This document shows, piece by piece, positions 9,655 through 20,900 of a DNA stretch of 64,000 nt. How positions within the stretch are numbered: position 1 is the first letter of the stretch; every line of letters starts with the position of its first letter. A model generated the notes under the pieces. It made no database searches. It saw only the letters and a list, made by a program, of their open reading frames with translations, and was not told the origin of the DNA. The translations under genes were made by a program, and so were the position numbers. This DNA is from Adenophora triphylla var. japonica. Lineage: Eukaryota; Streptophyta; Magnoliopsida; Asterales; Campanulaceae. The DNA is taken from contig JAFEMH010000072.1 of the NCBI GenBank assembly GCA_022495995.1, positions 558,001 through 622,000 of the forward strand, given 5' to 3'.

Positions 9655-10464
9655 TCATTTTTTTTTTTTTTTAATTTAACTGCAAACTGTTTTCCTAAAA
9701 ATGATTAATTTTTTTTTACCCAACGAGGAGGGGGGTAGGGTGGCAAGGGGGTTTGGGGTGGTGAGTGGAGTGGGGGGTGATTGGAGTGGGGTAGGAGTTA
9801 AAAATAAATTTAAAATGATTTTTTTTTACTCAACGGGACGGGAGTGGGGTGGGGTGGCAGGGGGTGGTGAGTGGATTGGGGGAGGAGGGGTGGGGTGGGG
9901 TGGGGGTGGGGGTGGTGGGGGTTTGGGGGGTAGGATGGCAGGGGATGGTGAGTGGAGTGGGGAAGGAGTTGTTAAAAAATTTTAAAATGATTTTTTTTTA
10001 CTCAACGGGGGTGGGGGGTGTGGTGGAGTGGCAAGCGGGTGGTGAGTGAATTGGGGGAGGAGTTTTTAAAAATAAATTTAAAATGATTTTTTTTTTTTAC
10101 TCAGGGGGTGGGGGTTGGGGTGGGTGGCAGGGGGTGGTGTGGTGATGGGATAGGGGTGGTTGATGTGGGGTGGGTAACATGGGTGTGTGTGTGTGTGTGA
10201 GGGTGTTACCCTTTTTCGAAAAATGTTTTACTTAGGAAAAATCCGTAAATCAATTTACTTAGATTAGAAAAGTGGGGAAAATATTTTTCGGAAAACATTT
10301 TCCTCATTTTCCGGTGCGAAACAAACACTGGAAAATGGGGAAAATGTTTTCCGTAAAATGGGAAAAATGTTTTCCGAAAAACATTTTCCTCCAAACAAAA
10401 CAAAGGGAGCCTAAAATTAACTTACAAACAAACCAAACTTATGAAATGATAAGGATGTTTGATA

Positions 10465-10576
10465 CTCTCCGTCCCAAAATGAATTCCCTCCATCCCAAAA
10501 TGAAAATGAATGTCCAAGAAACTTTCAAACTTGCTCTTGAATTTTCTTTTGGACACTCATTTTAGGACGGAGGAAG
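10465..10576. mobile_element. Short Stowaway-type MITE
   Basis: CTCTCCGTCCCAAAATGAAT at the left and TTAGGACGGAGGAAG at the right, flanked by TA (10463-10464, 10577-10578). A second CCCTCCATCCCAAAATGAA lies just inside the left end, suggesting a nested or duplicated terminus. The same small family (GAATGTCCAA...TTTTGGACA core) occurs at 38053 and 38521. Confidence 0.7.
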
Positions 10577-10789
10577 TATTTTACTGACTGCAGTATTCAA
10601 AACTCGAAAGCAAGGAATAAATATTACCCCACACAAATCGTTTGTCGCAAGCCAAAGAGAACCTAACACTGGTTTTTCTCGAGTAATTGAGACAATAAAA
10701 TGAATTCTTACATTCCTATTAATAAACAAAACCCTATGAGTGTCAAAACAACAGATCAATGTTATCCACAGTACTGGGAAATGGGAAGC

Positions 10790-13700
10790 TCACATTGACA
10801 TTAGCTTGGGACCGTTATCAGGCATCCCCATTCCACCTGCTATATCGGCATCCAGTTGGGTGTGAGGTTTAGGCCCCATCATTGTCTTCACCCTGCAACA
10901 AAAAAGCCGAACAAATTTTCTGATTTTAAAACAGGTACTAGTCAAACAGGACACGAAATATTTAGCTTCACTACTTATCTCAACTGTGATTGAGGTTAAC
11001 CTAAGCCAACTACATATCATACTCTCTTCGTCCCGGAAAATAGTCCCACTTTTATTGGTTAATTTAATTGAATTTCAACCAAAGATTTAGTAAAAACCAA
11101 TTATCCTAAAGAAGTTCTAAAACTTGTTATTCATACACCATTATAAGTGCTACTCTAATTACAAGTTTTAGATATTTTTTATTAGGATAAATAAATGAAC
11201 ATAAATTATTGTTCAAAGTTCAATCAAATCTATCTTTACAAAAGTGGGACTACCTTTACGGGACAGAGGGAGTATAGGAGTTGCATACAATTTTTTGTGT
11301 ATGGTTTCTATGATCATGCTCAAGCTTATCTTTAAAAAATTGGGGCTATCTTAACGGGACGGAGGGAATATAAGAGTTGCATACTATCTTTAGGGTCTGC
11401 ACTCGAGTGTTTGATGGAGAGGGGAGGGGAGGGAAGCGAAGGAAAGGGAAAGGGAAGGATTAAGATTTTGAATGTTATGCTCTCGAGTTTAGGAAGGAAA
11501 CTGGAGGAATTATAGAATCTTTCCTTCCTATCTCTTGAGCTTTAAAATAAAGTGAGCGATTGTATAAAAAAATCAATTAAAAAGCTTTCACGAGAGCAGA
11601 GCTTCATAACGAACATCCCTCCTAACTTTCCCTCCATTTGCCTCCCTTTTTCAAGTCAAGAGCAGACACTGTCACAAGTGACAGAGGTCAGCTATATGCA
11701 TCATCTTATGCCATTCAATTGAATCTGAAACAAGGTCATCACACTCAATTATATCTTCTTTATTATTGGTGTCCATGACAGTTTCGGTCTTCCTCTTCTC
11801 CTACTTCCACTCTAGTTAATGTTAACAAATACACCACAATCCTAATTGCGCATTATATCTCCGAACCGGTGTACTGAGCCATCAATTTTTTATTTGTTTA
11901 GGATTAAATCAGGTTGGTTGAAGTGGAAGAGTGTCATAAGGTTTCTATGTGATCCCGGTATGCCTCATAGATTAAATGGAAAATTCTATCGCACGGCAAT
12001 TAGGCCGGCACTGCTTTATGGCACCGAATGTTGGGCCATGAAACATTGTCACGTTCAGAAGATGAATGTAGCGGAGATGCGTATGCTACGATGGATGTGT
12101 GGACATACAAGAAATGATCGATTGAGTAATGAGGTGATCAAGGGTAAAGTAGAAGTTGCGTCTATTGAGGACAAAATGAGAGATAATCATCTAAGGTGGT
12201 TTGGTCATATGAGACGGAGACCGAGTGATGCACCGGTTAGAAGGCCTGAAGAGTGGAGAAGTGATAAGATGACGAGTGGTAGGAAGACAAATTTGAGTTA
12301 TGGTGATTGAAAATGATATAAATTTACTTTGATTGAATGAAAATATGGCGTTGAAGAGACCGGAGTGAAAGGCACAAATTCATGTGGGTGATGGGGTTGA
12401 TTTTATTTATTTATTTATTTATTTATTATCACTATTTTTTTTAAAAAAAAAAAAATTTGCTTCTCTTTACAATTTCTAATTTTTTCCCACCTATTTCTTC
12501 TTCTAACTTATCTTTTTCTTACATCTTTTCTTGCACAATGATGACATATGAGGATTATTTTTTTCGCCGATCCCAAATTATTTTGGGACTAAGGCTTTGT
12601 TGATGTTGATGTTGATGTTGAACCCTCTTGTGCAATTTTCTATCATTTTACCTCTCTTGTGCAATTTTCTATCATTTTACCTCTGCTTGAAGCAACTTCT
12701 ATTTCACGAATTTGTTCACAACCAATTCTATCTTTTTACTAGTTTTGCAATACCACCTCCATCCCAAAAAGATAAGTCTCATTTGGTTTTGAATGGTCAA
12801 CAGAAGTGACCAAATATTAATGTCAATGTAATTGTCCCAGTGGACTTTAATTTTATTTTTTTAAGCATCCTAGTGGATTTCTAAAAATTGTTATTGATAA
12901 ATCATTAAGTGATTTATAAATAACAATTTTTACATTTCCATTGGGATTTGCATTGGGATGATTAGATTGACATTTATATTTGATCAAAGTTCATTTGTGA
13001 TTATCAAAAACTAAATGGGACTATCTTTCCGGGATAGAGGTAGTATTGTTAACATCTCTTTAAGTATATAGTTAACATCTCTTTCTTACTAGCCGAACAT
13101 GCAGTCCCGTAAAGTAGTGGAAGTCTACTTCCACTCCTTTAAACTTAAGGGGTATACACTAGAGGTCAGACTAAAAGCAAGAGCATAACTCATAGCAATT
13201 CAGCTCCAACAAAGTCGCCCTTATTTTCAGATTCGACAAAAAGTCTTTATCCAAAGACCGCAAATATATTTAACAATCTTCAAAATTGGAGATATACAGA
13301 TTCTTTTAATGAGAATTCTTAAATCACATTTCCTAAAATGAAAGGGCATATTAGCACTTCAGTTAGGAATCCTCTTCCCCAAATTATTCTGCTTATAAAC
13401 AACAAAGAGTATCAATCATTTCTGCTCTCTCTTCAACTAGAAGTCTCTAAAATGACAAAAAAAACATTACGTCCTATCTTCTCACTAGAGCCAAAGTCAA
13501 AAGTTACCTAGAGAACCTCTAGCGGACTTGCTCTTAAATCTACTATCATAAACTACAATTATCTGAATAGCAATATTTCCAGATAGCTCATAGCTCTATC
13601 TCACCTATGTGGGTCAAGGTAATCAATTCTATACATTAAGCTAAAAGCTAAGAGACTTGCGCATCATACAGGTTTTCCTAGCATGTAAAATGATTTGCAG

Positions 13701-15320
13701 CACTCCCATACTATCATCAAATACTCTTTGGCCAACCCTAAGAAGCAAGAAAAGTTGTAACTTTTACCTCAAGCCCATCCTTACAACTCAAAACAAGAAA
13801 GTTTTAAATGCTAATGCACTAACATATACTCCCTCCGTCCCACTATACTAGACACCCAAGGGGTGGGTTCAAAAACCAAGGAAAAAGAATAAAATAAAAA
13901 AAATGTGTGGTGGAAAATGAAGAGAGAGAATGAGTGGGGTAAATAGTAGTGTTGGTTGAATAAATGTGTGGTAGAAAATGAAGAGAGAGAATGAGTGGTG
14001 GGGTAGAGTGAATATAAAAATATAAAAACTTGGTTATTTTTGGAAGGTGTCAAGTATAGTGGGACGACCCAAAATGGAAAGAAGTGTCAAGTATAGTGGG
14101 ACGGAGGGAGTATATGACACTGAATCAATAACATCAATTGTCATATTCGCATCACTAATGAACTATTTTACACACAAATTGCTTAAAGTAAAAACTGAGA
14201 CATACCGTTTCCTGTGGCGTTTTGTCTTGAAATGTTCATCCCTCACTGTCACATTCGCGAAATACCGGCTGAAACAAACCAACCAAAAAAAAAAAAATAG
14301 CAATTTAAATCAACAATCAACATGATGAAACTCTAAGTTAAACCAAAATAATCATCCTATATCTTAAATGGTATCTCACATTCTTACAAGCAAAGCAGTT
14401 TGGTGCATGGAAAATTAACCATCTTGACAAAAACAGTCAGAAACCAAATCCAGATCACTGTTCTACACTAACTAGAATTATAAAGTTAAAACGCTGATTG
14501 ATGCTATGAATCTTATGTAACCAAAAATGCCTCTATACTGGCGTCGATCCCTGCAAGTAAGTGTTTGGTTGAAAGCAATCATATTTACACGTAACACAAT
14601 CATTGTACGTGAAATGTCAACTACTTCATTTATGCTTACCATTTCTCTTCCAGAAATTACATTAACGGCCGACATAAATATGGGATTATATAAATTGTTT
14701 ACTAGAGCTCGACTCTTCCATAATTCAACCCCAGAAGTAATCCGTTGAGCTACAACACAGTTTCAAGCTCACTAAATGACACTTGCCCAACTTTTTGTGT
14801 TCGTGATTTGAGCAAAATACACCTTAATTACATGTACTATATGGATTCCCGTTCTATTTTAACACGTCTAGCACATAAGCATATTGCTATGCTCGACTCA
14901 AGGGCAAATTTGGCTATTTTAAGTCCAAAACTTCAAAAATTGACTAAAATCTTGAATCAAATATAGGCATAAACTAATGTAGGAAGTAAAAATTAGAACT
15001 TACTCGCAGTGTAAGCAATAGTATTGACCCATTCCAGGAAGGTCTTCGTCTACGGGCAACACAACATTCTCACCCTCCGGTTTCTGCAGTTGATCGTAAA
15101 CGAGGTCGTCGCGTGGAAATCGATACAACAGTCAAGAAAAACACTAAAATACTCATAACTCAACTGTTAATTAATCAAAAATCAACTGAACTCAAACAAA
15201 AAAATAGACAAATTCGTAAGTAGACAAAAGGATATCTTTAACAAGAAATTTGGAACGGCGAAACGTTTTGTGAGAATATCTCCGATGCTTGACTCTCCTG
15301 TGAGGACACTTCCCGCCCAT
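10790..15320 (-). CDS. BUD20: BUD20/ZNF593-type C2H2 zinc-finger protein, 4 exons
   Basis: Exons on the minus strand: 15320-15236 (85 bp), 15112-15004 (109), 14268-14206 (63), 10892-10790 (103). Total 360 bp, giving 119 residues with matching phases throughout. Residues 1-28 are the basic start MGGKCPHRRVKHRRYSHKTF. An acidic stretch with DLPGMGQYYCLHC follows, then the C2H2 finger (C-x2-C ... H-x5-H: YCLHCDRYFANVTVRDEHFKTKRH) spanning exons 2-3, and the conserved tail QLDADIAGGMGMPDNGPKLM. This family binds pre-60S ribosomal particles and helps their export (established for yeast Bud20 and human ZNF593). Intron 1 is an AT-AC U12 type; introns 2 and 3 are GT-AG. Intron 3 (10893-14205) is unusually long and full of transposons. 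The protein is short but has both ends of the family. Confidence 0.93.
11022..11272. mobile_element. Stowaway-type MITE in BUD20 intron 3
   Basis: CTCTCTTCGTCCCGGAAAAT left end, complementary to the right end ACGGGACAGAGGGAG, with TA on both sides (11020-11021, 11273-11274). The interior is AT-rich. A partial related end lies just after it (11335-11372, ACGGGACGGAGGGAATA), indicating a second broken copy. Confidence 0.82.
11880..12616 (+). mobile_element. RTE-type LINE, 5'-truncated copy 2
   Basis: The ORF at about 11880-12310 encodes RT tail sequence ([40 protein letters not shown]), the same family as the copy at 8996. It is followed by a (TTTA)n tract (12399-12430), the shared end CCAAATTATTTTGGGACTAAGGCTTTG and a (TTGATG)n tail to 12616. 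Frame broken after GRKTNLSYGD. Lies inside BUD20 intron 3 in the opposite orientation to the gene. Confidence 0.85.
12621..12680. repeat. Tandem duplication of 30 bp
   Basis: Two adjacent copies of a unit beginning CTCTTGTGCAATTTTC, directly after the LINE tail. Confidence 0.8.
12753..13043. mobile_element. Stowaway-type MITE in BUD20 intron 3
   Basis: Left end CCACCTCCATCCCAAAAAGA, right end TCTTTCCGGGATAGAGGTAG, TA on each side (12751-12752, 13044-13045). The ends have drifted from the CTCCCTCCGTCCC consensus but remain complementary. Length 291 bp. Confidence 0.75.
13044..13828. other. Remainder of BUD20 intron 3, no feature seen
   Basis: AT-rich intronic sequence with no recognisable repeat end, ORF or motif. 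Confidence 0.5.
13829..14110. mobile_element. Stowaway-type MITE near exon 3 of BUD20
   Basis: CTCCCTCCGTCCCACTATAC at the left matches GTATAGTGGGACGGAGGGAG at the right exactly over 20 bp, with TA on both sides (13827-13828, 14111-14112). The last 65 bp contain a second inner copy of the CAAGTATAGTGGGACG word. It lies only 96 bp from the splice donor of exon 3. Confidence 0.9.
15113..15235 (-). other. U12-type AT-AC intron (BUD20 intron 1)
   Basis: On the minus strand the 123-bp intron begins ATATCCTTTT and ends TTTCCAC. A branch-site match TTTCTTGACTG lies about 19 nt from the end. All three are hallmarks of minor-spliceosome AT-AC introns (donor ATATCCTT, branch TTCCTTAAC). No GT-AG alternative joins the exons in frame, whereas AT-AC joining gives ...KFLVK-G-DDLVYDQLQ as expected for the family. 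Confidence 0.9.
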
Positions 15321-15344
15321 TTTTTTTCTTTCTTCTTTGCAAGA

Positions 15345-15481
15345 TTAGGGTTTTTCCGAGGGATCCTGCAAGAACCCTAATGTTCGAGTTCAGCAGGAAA
15401 GGATTAGAAAGAGGATTCTGTTTTGTGTTTTCAAGTCAGCAATTGGGCCTAAGTAAAAGCCCAAATGTATATTTATGGGCT
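15345..15481 (-). promoter_or_regulatory. Telo-box and site II promoter of BUD20
   Basis: Upstream of the ATG there is AAACCCTAA (telo-box, minus strand, 15353-15345) and three site II words TGGGCC/AGCCCA/TGGGCT at 15444-15449, 15458-15463 and 15476-15481. This combination is typical of plant ribosomal-protein and ribosome-biogenesis promoters (established knowledge) and fits the gene's role. Transcription start not determined. Confidence 0.65.
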
Positions 15482-15582
15482 GCAGTCAAGAAGTAATATA
15501 TCAATGCATTCCGGCTCAAGTATTACTCCCTCCTTGGCATAAAAAAAATATTGCACTTCTTATTGTCATTTTTCAATAGTTT

Positions 15583-16150
15583 TAAGAGTTGGTCTTATAA
15601 AAAACTAGTTTTTTTTTATACTTAAAAAAAATGTGTTTTATTTTTTCCATTTGTGTCAGTGCCAATTTAACAAAAAGCCAGTGTGACAAAGTGTCAGTGC
15701 ATGTGTAACAAAGTGCCAGTGTAAAAAAGTGTCAGTACATGTGTAACAGAGTGCCAGTGTAAACAAAGTGCCAGTGCATGTGTAACAAAGTGCCAGTGTA
15801 AAAAATGTCAGTGCCAGTTTAACAAAGTGTTAGTGTAAAAAAGTGCCAGTGCATGTATATTAAGTGTTTGTTTATAAACTAACACTGGCACTTGGTTACA
15901 CTAACACTGGCACTTTGTTACACTAACACTGGTACTTTGTTAAACTAACACTGGCACTTGTTTTACACTAACACCGACACTTTGATATACTAACACTGGC
16001 ACTTTATTACACTAACACTGACATTTTTTTACACTGAAACTGGCACTTTGTTACACATGCACTGGCACTAAATTTCTGGACAAAGAGAGCTTTTAACTGG
16101 CATTTTTTTAGACGTGCACTAGTACATTTTTACCATAACCCTGGCAATGC
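15583..16150. repeat. Palindromic GTGCCAGTG/CACTGGCAC minisatellite (copy 2)
   Basis: The left half (15650-15860) repeats GTGCCAGTGTAACAAA; the right half (15885-16080) repeats its complement TTACACTAACACTGGCAC. The whole is a roughly 440-bp imperfect palindrome centred near 15870. Flanking TTATAAAAAACTAGTTTTTT matches copies at 2110 and 50990. No protein signal. Confidence 0.75.
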
Positions 16151-16255
16151 AATTTCAGGTGACACCAAAAGAGAGTACAACAATACAATAGGGAAGAGAG
16201 TACAACAATTGAATGCTCATTAATTGATGAAGATTGTTCCAGTTCTGGATCGTAC

Positions 16256-16562
16256 TGTCAGCTGCGGAGACCTTGAGTTGCTGGAGAGCAGAGAGGCTTG
16301 AAGAAGAAGCATTGCTGGCATTCTCAATCTCCACATCGGAAGTAGCAACCTGGCACCTGATTATGGACGAATTCCAACCACCATTGCCACCTTTCTGGAT
16401 AAGGGATTTTCGGGCAGTTCTCAAAATGGGTTTACATGAGGAAGATACAATTCCCAATTGATGAACCGAATTTGAGGAACAAGAAGAAGCGGTGGAGACG
16501 GCGGCATTGCTGAATAGAAGAGACTCAAGCTTGGCTCTAGCAAATGCACTCGAAACGGCCAT
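16256..16562 (-). pseudogene. HEMA: Fragment of HEMA (glutamyl-tRNA reductase) first exon
   Basis: The minus strand from ATG (16562-16560) encodes MAVSSAFARAKLESLLFSN, a Ser-rich chloroplast transit peptide, then the mature start ...SSSSLSALQQLKVSAAD. This pattern (MAVSSAF...KLE.LL...LSALEQLKTSA.DRYTKE) is that of plant HEMA, the enzyme reducing glutamyl-tRNA in tetrapyrrole synthesis. Similarity stops abruptly after GCAGCTGACAG (16256), before any NADPH-binding or catalytic region, and unrelated sequence follows to a stop at 16155. No further HEMA exons are found downstream in the window. Likely a transposed or captured 5' fragment, with about 220 bp of upstream leader retained (to about 16790). 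Confidence 0.75.
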
Positions 16563-16784
16563 TGACACCAATCAAATTGCCGAAAATCCAAACCCTTAAT
16601 TCTCAGAAAATGGGGGAGGAGAATTTGGAGGGGGGATTTTGGTTGTTCAACGGATCGTTTCGATCTGAAAAGGCGTGTGGATTGGTTGGTTAATTGAGAA
16701 AAGGGAAACTCAATCGATCGAAGTGGTGCCGGTGAAGAACACGGATGAGAATGTGCTTACGGGCGCCATGGCGAGGGGAAGAGT

Positions 16785-16845
16785 CGACGTCTTTTAAAAA
16801 CGCGTTTTTCTAAGCTTGAAAAAACGCGTTTTTTTTGATGAGATT
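16785..16845. repeat. Inverted AAAACGCGTTTT motif
   Basis: AAAACGCGTTTTTC and AAAAAACGCGTTTTTT lie either side of TAAGCTTG. The layout resembles the terminal block (ACGTTTTTTTAGCTTACAAAAAAATG) of the minisatellite copies at 2490 and 51470, so it may be the far end of the element that contains the HEMA fragment. Confidence 0.35.
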
Positions 16846-17671
16846 TTGGCTAGTTTTAAAATATTTCTAAATAAAAATAGTTTTTTTAAATAAATTTAGT
16901 TTGATAGACTTGATGTAAAAACAAGTAGACTACATTTATTAAAAATATTGACACATCAAATATGATATTTATTACTATTTATGTCTCAAAATGAATGACC
17001 ATAAAAAAATGCTCTCTTGTAAGAACAAATTTATCAAAATATTTCAAAATATTTGATGATCCTCCTCGATCATAATATATATAATAAATAATATGATGGA
17101 ATATAAATATTTCAAAATATTTTGAAGATCAAACCTCTTACTTACAATAATACGTCATCCATGCATGCGACAAATTTAAAATTCAATATGTCATTTTAAC
17201 TGCATAAACATCTGCACCTCCCCCTCAGACTCAGTTATGAGACTAAAAGGAAAACATCATCATTGCTCAATTCAACAAATTCAGACGAACCAAAAAAAAA
17301 GATAGCCCACACGAATTGACCCGAACGGACGAGGGCGAGACTCACATAGGTGAGTGAGAGGAAGAAAGGTGCAGGTAAAAATGGACATCTTGAAATGCTC
17401 AAAAATGGCTTAGCTAGCATATATTTTGCTTGAATTTGTTCCACACTATCACTATTAACACTCCTTTTATACAATAAGAGAAAGAAAGAAGATATCTAAG
17501 CATGTAAAAACGTTCAAAAAGCATTTGGCCTCTTTTAACATTTGATGCCATAAGACATTATCCCTTCACTTTTGGAGGTGTGGGGAAAGGGGCCAATTGT
17601 CGGCTTGGCTATTTTGCTAAAAGTTATTCAAGATATTTTCTTTTGGCCACATGATCATACAACATTATATT
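16846..17671. other. AT-rich spacer
   Basis: AT-rich with short direct repeats (ATATTTCAAAATAT near 17035 and 17105). No gene or element boundary recognised. Confidence 0.5.
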
Positions 17672-17879
17672 TGTAAAGAAAACGTGGCCAAATGATTTCA
17701 CATATCATGGGATATACTACCTAATTTGGGTCTTTGAATTGTCTCCATTTATATATGTGTGTATATTAGAGAATATATTGTACTGCTTTAGTTTAGGAGC
17801 TAAATTAGATATACCATTGTATATATTTACTACTTTTCATCATCAATGGAATATAACAAATTCAATTCACTTCTTTTCA
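17672..17879 (+). repeat. copia-2 5' LTR
   Basis: A 208-bp repeat, TGTAAAGAAAACG...CTTCTTTTCA. Pairs with 21380-21586. Confidence 0.9.
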
Positions 17880-17945
17880 TGGTATCAGAGCAACGCTGAT
17901 CCTGAACCATTTCTACATTTACCCACCTTCATCTAGTCAATATAC

Positions 17946-20900
17946 ATGGCAGAGAAGGAAGAAACATCAAACAAATTTGATAACCCAAATGATCCCTTTT
18001 TCCTGCATCATTCTGACCAACCTGGTCTAGTGCTCATCACACAACAACTCGATGAAGATAATTATAGCACTTGGAGTCGTGCAATGCTCATGGCTCTAAA
18101 CATCAAGAACAAAGTGGGTTTCATTGATGGAACCATAAAATAGTCACCACAGACTTCCGCCGCCTTATGTAAACAGTGGGAACGATGCAATGACCTTGTG
18201 AAAGCATTGATTTTTAATTCAATTTCACAGGACATTGGGGCAAGCATAATCTATAATGATTATGTGCATGAAATTTGGTGAGATCTGAAGGAATGCTTTT
18301 CCCACGCAGATAGTCACCTCTTCCGCATCAAAGAAGCCATCCACCATTGCAAAGAAGACAACATGACTATTGGAGCTTATTACACTAAGCTAAAAAATCT
18401 ATGGGATAAGCGTGATGCATTAACTTGCATACCAACGTGCGCTTGTAGCACTGTAAAGGAAGTTCTGCAATTCCAGCAAATCAAAAGACCATGAAGTTCC
18501 TCATGGGACTCCATGTAGTCTATGCCAGCGTTCGAGGGCAAACTCTTCTCATGAATCCACTTCCTAATGTCAATAAAGCCTACTACCTCATCCTTCAAGA
18601 CGAAAAACAGAGGAATAGCAAAAGGGAGCATGCCACTGAAAAGCTTCGGCCTTTATTGTCAGAAACAGTTTGAGAAATCCAGAGAACACCTTCACACCTA
18701 AGAATACCCATATCAAATGTGGTACATGTGACAAGATTGGGCATACTTCAGACACATGTCGATCCCATCTCAAATGTGACTATTGTGGCTGGAAAGGTCA
18801 TACAATTGATGTTTGTCGAAAATTGTAGAAGGCAAATACCTCAGGCAACAAGTTTGATCAAAAGGATCGCAAGCACTTTACATCCAAGGCTAATAATGTG
18901 AATGCACCTGCAGCAAGCACTACCCCATATGCCCTCACTGCTGAACAACATCAGTACCTCACAAAACTCATTGATAAGAGTAGGGCTAGATCCATGGCTA
19001 ATCATGTTGGGAGTGCGTCAACAATAAGCGATGTCTCAGGTATTGTTCTTTGTTCTTCCGTTACTGTAAGAGAAAAGTTTTGGATACTTGACACTGGATC
19101 CACTAATCACATGGTTTGCTCTCCCGATTTATTATCTACTAGTTCTCCTGTTACCAATCGAACCGTACTTTTACCAAATGGAACTCTTGCTGCAGTCACA
19201 CATATAGGCGATATCGCATTCGCTGAGTTCGTTTTACATGATTTGCTTTGTGTGCCATCCTTCAAACTAAACCTAATTTCCATTAACAAGCTTGTTCAAA
19301 ATTCCAATTACTTAACCATTTTCACTCATACTGCCTGTATATTGCAGGACCAACGACCGAGGAAGATGATTGGGATGGGAACTGAGCGAGGAGGACTCTA
19401 CTACCTTGATACCTCACAAACAACTAGATGCATTGCAGTGACCACATCATACCCTTGCTCCCCAAAAGTTTGGCACCAGCGTCTTGGCCATTTATCAAAT
19501 AAATCATTTTATTTACTTTCTCGTTCAAATGCAAAAATTGATTGCTGTGACATTTCAAATTGCTTTATTTGTCCATTAGCCAAACAAACACATATGCCCT
19601 TTCCTTTGAGTCATATTTCTATCGTAGCACCATTTGAATTGATCCATGTTGATATTTGGGGAGGTTATCATGTTCCTTCCATTACATGGGCAAAGTATTT
19701 CCTCACAATCGTTGACGATTTTACTCGTTGCACATGGATTTTCTTGTTGCACCATAAGTCTGACTCTATGACTCATATAACTATGTTCACAAACTTTGTT
19801 GAAACACAATTCTCATTGAAAGTCAAAGTCCTTCGCAGTGATAATGGCCTAAATTTGTGATGAAAAAATTTTACATGGAAAAGGGTATCATTCAAGAAAC
19901 CACTTGTGTTTCTACTCCACAACAAAACGGAGTAGCCGAAAGAAAACATCGCCACCTTCTAAATGTAGCTCTAGCCTTGCTATTCCAAGCTAAACTTCCA
20001 AAGAAATTTTGGGGATATGCCATCTACCTCATTAATCGAACCCCGACACCTCTACTCCATGGAAAAACACCTTTTGAAATACTTTTCCAAAAACAGCCTA
20101 CATATCACCGATTACGAGTATTTGGTTACTTGTGCTTTTTGCCTCGACACATCACCAAAATCATATCAAGTTTGATGCTAGAGCTATCAGGTATATTTTT
20201 TTAGGATATCCTTATGCTAAAAAAGGATACAAAGTTTATGACCTCACAACGGGTAAGACATTCATCTCTCGTGATGTTATTTTTCATGAGCAGATTTTTC
20301 CTTACTCCCCTTCCGCTGCAAACCCATTTCCAAAATAAACCCTAGCCTTAGATTATGATGATGACAATCCCAACATAAATATACCATCCAATATCAACAC
20401 GCCTTCACCAATAGAACTTCCCCAAGATACTTCCCCCAACATGGAAACTTCACCTGAAGACACTTCTTCTCATATCACTGAAGCCACCGTTCCTAAAATT
20501 CCAAACCAATCCATGTGTTTGATCCGTTCCACAACTATTCCTGGTCATCTTCGAGAGTATCATGTTGGTGTTCCTCTTCCCTCACGACTTGTTCCATCAT
20601 CTAACTCGGTCTTGGTTCAGCGCACATGTACTTCACATCCTTTATCTAACGTCCTCTCTTATAATAGATTATCTCCTAAACATCGTGCTTTTACTGTTTT
20701 CATTTCGACAGAGAAGGAACCATCATCTTTTGCACAAGCCAATTGTGATCCTAAATGTCGTCTTGCAATGCAACAAGAACTTGATGCTATTAAGGCTAAT
20801 GGAATGTGGTTCTTGCAGCTATTACCCCATGGAGAGAAACCAATTGGGTGTAAATGGGTTTATAAGATAAAGCACCGGTCAGATGGAACCGTTGAGCGGT

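Larger units (their letters stand above)
8594..10411. mobile_element. Foldback-type element with C-rich and G-rich arms
   Basis: The two ends are inverted (GCTCCGTTGGTTTAGCG at the left; complement of GGCTCCCTTTGTTTTGTTTGG at the right) and contain repeated GGAAAAT/ATTTTCC words (8620-8750 and 10205-10395). Inside, the left arm (8755-9560) is CCACC-rich and the right arm (9635-10190) is GGTGG-rich. The right arm is built from repeats of a unit containing CTCAACGGG, GTGGCAGGGGGTGGTGAGTGGA and TTAAAAATAAATTTAAAATG. The arms pair as a long imperfect hairpin. A LINE fragment is inserted at 8996-9475. No genuine gene is visible; ORFs here are low-complexity. Confidence 0.6.

Noticed and set aside
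9701..10049. Gly/Val/Trp-rich ORFs in the G-rich arm
   Set aside because: Pure translation of GGTGG repeats; no start context or similarity.
15236..15320. BUD20 exon 1 extended through intron 1 as continuous coding sequence
   Set aside because: Reading on from KFLVKDI soon meets a stop and loses family similarity; AT-AC splicing restores it exactly.
16155..16255. C-terminal part of the HEMA-like ORF as real protein
   Set aside because: Similarity ends at 16256; the remaining residues come from adjoining unrelated DNA.
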